Notes under the pieces: model-generated
Told to the model about the DNA's origin: nothing
Databases searched by the model: none
What the model saw: only the letters and a program-made list of their open reading frames with translations
Position numbers and translations under genes: made by a program
In this document: in pieces, positions 61,485 through 64,000 of the stretch
Position numbering within the stretch: position 1 is the first letter of the stretch
How the letters are laid out: every line of letters begins with the position of its first letter
Source of the DNA: CAVXYG01 sp963766005
GTDB taxonomy: Bacteria > Actinomycetota > Actinomycetes > S36-B12 > GCA-2699445
Reading direction: 5' to 3'
NCBI GenBank assembly: GCA_963766005.1
Contig: CAVXYG010000008.1
Coordinates: 1-64,000, forward strand
Length of the DNA stretch: 64,000 nt

Positions 61485-62560
61485 CGCCCGACGACCGCCC
61501 CGAGCCGATCGCCCTGAGCGAGGAGTTCGTGCGGGACCTCATGCGGTCGGTGCACAGCGTCTTCGCGATCGCCGATCCGGAGAGCTGGCACCCGCTGCTG
61601 GAGAGCGCTCGGTTCTTCGAGGTGTTCCCACCCGACCCCGCCGAACCCGATGGGCCGATCGACGAGCGCATCCCGGGGATGGACGGCGAGCGGGCAGCCG
61701 ATCGCATGGGGCGCGGGCGCCCGTACTCACTGGATGTCGAAGTCCCCTCGGGCCCGCGGACGCTGTCGCTGACGGTCACGTTTCAGTCCGCGGAGCTGGC
61801 CGGTCGCTCCTTGGCGATCGTCGAGGCGACCGACACGACCAAGGCGAAGGAGACCGAGTACATGCTCGACTCCTACTCCCGGATGGCCGAGAAGAACTCC
61901 CGGGAAGTGCAGCGCGAGAAGGAGCGGGCGGAGAAGCTGCTGCTCAACATCATGCCGCGCGCGGTGTTCGAGGAGATGAAGGACTTCGGTTCGGTGAGTC
62001 CGCAGCGCTTCGACGATGCGACCATCCTCATGCTCGACTTCGTCGACTTCACCGAGATGACCGTCTCCCGCAATCCGGGCGAACTGGTCTCGGAGCTCAA
62101 CGACATCTTCACGGCCTTCGACCGCATCGTGGAGCTGTTCGGCTGCGAGCGGATGAAGACCATCGGCGACGCCTACATGGCGGTGTGCGGGTTGCCGGAG
62201 CCCAACGAGGAGCATGCCCAAGCCATCGCCCGGGTGGCCTTGCGGATGCGGCGCTACCTGCAGAAGCGCAACGAGTCCCGCCGAGAGCCCTGGCTCGGCA
62301 GGATCGGTATCCACAGCGGTCCTGTGGTCGGTTCCATCGTGGGCGTGCAGAAGTACGTCTACGACATCTTCGGGCCGGGCGTGAACATGGCCGCCCGCAT
62401 GGAGGCGCTCGCCGACCCGATGCAGATCGCGATCTCGGAGCCGACGCACGCTTTGATCGGTGACGAGTTCACGTGCAGTGATCTCGGGCAGCACGACGTC
62501 AAGGGCTTCGGCAGCCAGCGGCTGTACTCCCTCGATGCCGAATGGCGGCACCGCCGCTGA
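61481..62560 (+). CDS. Class III adenylate cyclase with N-terminal PAS-like domain
   Basis: 359 aa, no TM segment. A PAS-like N-terminus (VHSVFAIADPESWHPLLESA, then YSLDVEVPSGPRTLSLTVTF) and a coiled signalling helix (DSYSRMAEKNSREVQREKER) lead to a cyclase domain starting at KLLLNIMPRAVFEEMKDFGS. The metal Asps are in ILMLDFVDFTEMT and MKTIGDAYMAVCGLP. The Lys of MKTIGD and the Asp of YDIFGPGVNMAAR are the adenine-specifying pair, and VNMAAR holds the transition-state Asn/Arg. All catalytic residues are present. The overlap with the upstream globin gene suggests gas-responsive cAMP production. Confidence 0.93.
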   Translation: MTPDDRPEPIALSEEFVRDLMRSVHSVFAIADPESWHPLLESARFFEVFPPDPAEPDGPIDERIPGMDGERAADRMGRGRPYSLDVEVPSGPRTLSLTVTFQSAELAGRSLAIVEATDTTKAKETEYMLDSYSRMAEKNSREVQREKERAEKLLLNIMPRAVFEEMKDFGSVSPQRFDDATILMLDFVDFTEMTVSRNPGELVSELNDIFTAFDRIVELFGCERMKTIGDAYMAVCGLPEPNEEHAQAIARVALRMRRYLQKRNESRREPWLGRIGIHSGPVVGSIVGVQKYVYDIFGPGVNMAARMEALADPMQIAISEPTHALIGDEFTCSDLGQHDVKGFGSQRLYSLDAEWRHRR

Positions 62561-62640
62561 GCCGTGCCCGACCGCCGGTCTGGACGGGCGAACCGACGCG
62601 ATCCTCTGCAATCGTGACCGAGATGCGGGAGGTGGCTGCC

Positions 62641-64000
62641 GTGGCCGAGACGTGTGATGTCGTCGTCCTGGGGATGGGGACCTGCGGGGAGGATGCTGCG
62701 CTGCGCCTGGCCAAGGCGGGCTTGGACGTCATCGGTGTCGAGGAGCAGCTCATCGGCGGCGAGTGCCCCTACTGGGCCTGCCTCCCGACCAAGTCCCTGG
62801 TGCGCTCGGCGGCCATGGTCGCGGAGGCCAGGCGGGCGGACGGGCTGGTGGGCAGCGTCTCCGTGCAGCCGGATTGGTCGATCGTGGCGTCGCGGCTGCG
62901 GACCGAGATCACCGGCGGCTGGGACGATGCGGGCGGGGTGGCGCGCTTCGGGGCCGCGGGCGGGCGCTTCCTGCGCGGTCGGGGCGTTGTGGTGGGCCCG
63001 CGCACGGTCGCGGTCGGCGACCACGAAGTCACAGCGAGGACGGGCATCGTCGTGGCGACCGGCTCACGCCCTGTCGTGCCAAGGATCCCCGGCCTGGCCG
63101 ATGTCCCGTATTGGACGACTCGCGACGCGGTGGCGGCGGAGGAATTGCCCGCCTCGCTGGTGATCCTCGGCGGCGGCGCGGTCGGGTGCGAGCTCGGCCA
63201 GGTCTTCGCCAGGTTCGGGGTGCAGGTGACCATCCTGGAACAGCGGGAGCGGCTGCTGGCAGACGAGGAGCCAACGGCGTCGCAGTGGGTGACCGCCGCC
63301 CTGGAGGCGGACGGCGTACAGGTGCGGACGTCCGCCGGGGTCGTGGCGGTGTCGCGGTCCGACCGGGGGGCCGAGGTGCATTTCCGCGATCGCGGCGAAG
63401 TCGCGGGCGAGCGCCTGCTGGTGGCAGTCGGGCGAGCGGCCGACGCCGACGCCGTCGGGGTCGCCGCCGCCGGGGCAACGACGACGCGCGGCTTCATCGA
63501 GGTGGACGGTCGGATGCGCGCCGCCGAGGGGATGTGGGCGATCGGCGATGTCACCGGCATCGGCATGCTGACCGAGGTCGCGCTCTACCAGGGCATGCTC
63601 GCCGTGGAGGACGTGCTCGGCTGTCCACCAGCCCCGGCGCAGTACGACGCACTGCCGCGCACCGTCTTCACCGACCCCGAGGTGGGCGCCGTCGGCCTGA
63701 CGGAGGAGGCGGCCCGCTCCGGGGGCCGCGACATCGCGGTAGTGCACAAGGACCTCGGTGCGACCTTCCGTGGCTGGCTGCATCGCACGGGCAACGAGGG
63801 TTCGATCGTGCTGATCGCCGACCGGGCGGAGGACCGGCTCGTCGGGGCCACCGTCGTCGGACCCCGGGCTTCGGATGTCCTCGGCTTTCTGGCGCTGGCT
63901 GTCCGGTCCCGCATCCCGCTGGCCGACCTCGTGCATCAGATCTATGCCTTCCCCACCTTCTACGGGGGCCTGGGCGAGGCGATCGGCGCCTACGGTCGAG
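62641..64000 (+). CDS. Pyridine nucleotide-disulfide oxidoreductase (3' end outside window)
   Basis: At least 453 residues of a FAD/NAD(P) disulfide reductase. The FAD loop is CDVVVLGMGTCGEDAALRLA. The redox-active pair is in GGECPYWACLPTKSLVRSA (CxxxxC). NAD(P) loop: SLVILGGGAVGCELGQVFAR. FAD ribityl site: GMWAIGDVTGIGMLTEVALY. The dimerisation domain starts at PRTVFTDPEVGAVGLTEEAA. The PYWAC variant matches mercuric reductase/dihydrolipoamide dehydrogenase-like actinobacterial proteins. The GTG at 62641 has GGGAGG eight bases upstream; in-frame alternatives are 62614 and 62623. It lies 80 bp downstream of the cyclase. Confidence 0.9.
   Translation, partial: MAETCDVVVLGMGTCGEDAALRLAKAGLDVIGVEEQLIGGECPYWACLPTKSLVRSAAMVAEARRADGLVGSVSVQPDWSIVASRLRTEITGGWDDAGGVARFGAAGGRFLRGRGVVVGPRTVAVGDHEVTARTGIVVATGSRPVVPRIPGLADVPYWTTRDAVAAEELPASLVILGGGAVGCELGQVFARFGVQVTILEQRERLLADEEPTASQWVTAALEADGVQVRTSAGVVAVSRSDRGAEVHFRDRGEVAGERLLVAVGRAADADAVGVAAAGATTTRGFIEVDGRMRAAEGMWAIGDVTGIGMLTEVALYQGMLAVEDVLGCPPAPAQYDALPRTVFTDPEVGAVGLTEEAARSGGRDIAVVHKDLGATFRGWLHRTGNEGSIVLIADRAEDRLVGATVVGPRASDVLGFLALAVRSRIPLADLVHQIYAFPTFYGGLGEAIGAYGR

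Overview
The window is GC-rich DNA from an actinobacterium (Actinomycetota; I cannot place it more precisely). The evidence is the methyltransferase-topA-tmk-holB gene order, the lysine-rich TopA tail, the Ddn-type F420 enzyme, the LuxR-type two-component/ABC operon, and many gene starts with a TAnnnT box only 6-7 bases upstream of ATG/GTG (leaderless mRNAs). No rRNA, CRISPR array, intact prophage or intact transposase was seen. There is one intact tRNA (Thr-CGT) and one decayed copy of it.

Layout. 0-9.2 kb: housekeeping and transport genes (methyltransferase, cation diffusion facilitator, SLC13 permease, YfcC permease, topA). All are broken by single-base indels, mostly extra bases, and because topA is essential I read this mainly as poor consensus sequence. 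A diverged topA fragment lies at 2.3-2.5 kb. 9.2-15 kb: clean tmk-holB, a membrane protein, a lipoprotein hydrolase and an RDD protein with 13 nonapeptide repeats. 15-19 kb: two TetR regulators with palindromic operators, a DinB protein and an NAD-binding protein. 19.3-26.4 kb: a broken acetoacetate-decarboxylase-like gene, then a minus-strand cluster that looks like D-amino-acid/peptide metabolism (serine hydrolase, N-acyl-D-amino-acid deacylase, ThrE exporter, M19 dipeptidase). 26.6-42.7 kb: an accessory zone with an AAA/DUF4143 ATPase, VapBC, two MNT/HEPN pairs, a BrnT-like pair, two MazEF pairs, three copies of a palindromic REP-like element, and truncated genes (molybdoenzyme tail, integrase, copA tail). 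Inside it sits an intact histidine kinase-response regulator-ABC-DUF2993 operon (34.5-38.9 kb).

42.9-53.5 kb: a small membrane protein, a CPBP protease, an alpha/beta hydrolase, an SRPBCC protein, an NCS2 purine permease, an FMN reductase and a fasciclin protein, with remnants of NYN, cyclase, SDR and NTF2-like genes between them. The segment at 50.9-51.2 kb is a second copy of the rdd promoter/tRNA region at 14.7-15.05 kb. One copy kept the gene, the other kept the tRNA. 54-59 kb: a minus-strand operon for the osmolyte N-acetylglutaminylglutamine amide (asnO-ngg-M42 peptidase), each gene carrying one or two frameshifts. 59-64 kb: a Ddn-like F420 enzyme, an internally deleted MFS gene, then a translationally coupled truncated globin and PAS-adenylate cyclase pair (probable gas/redox to cAMP signalling), followed by a flavin disulfide reductase that runs off the window.
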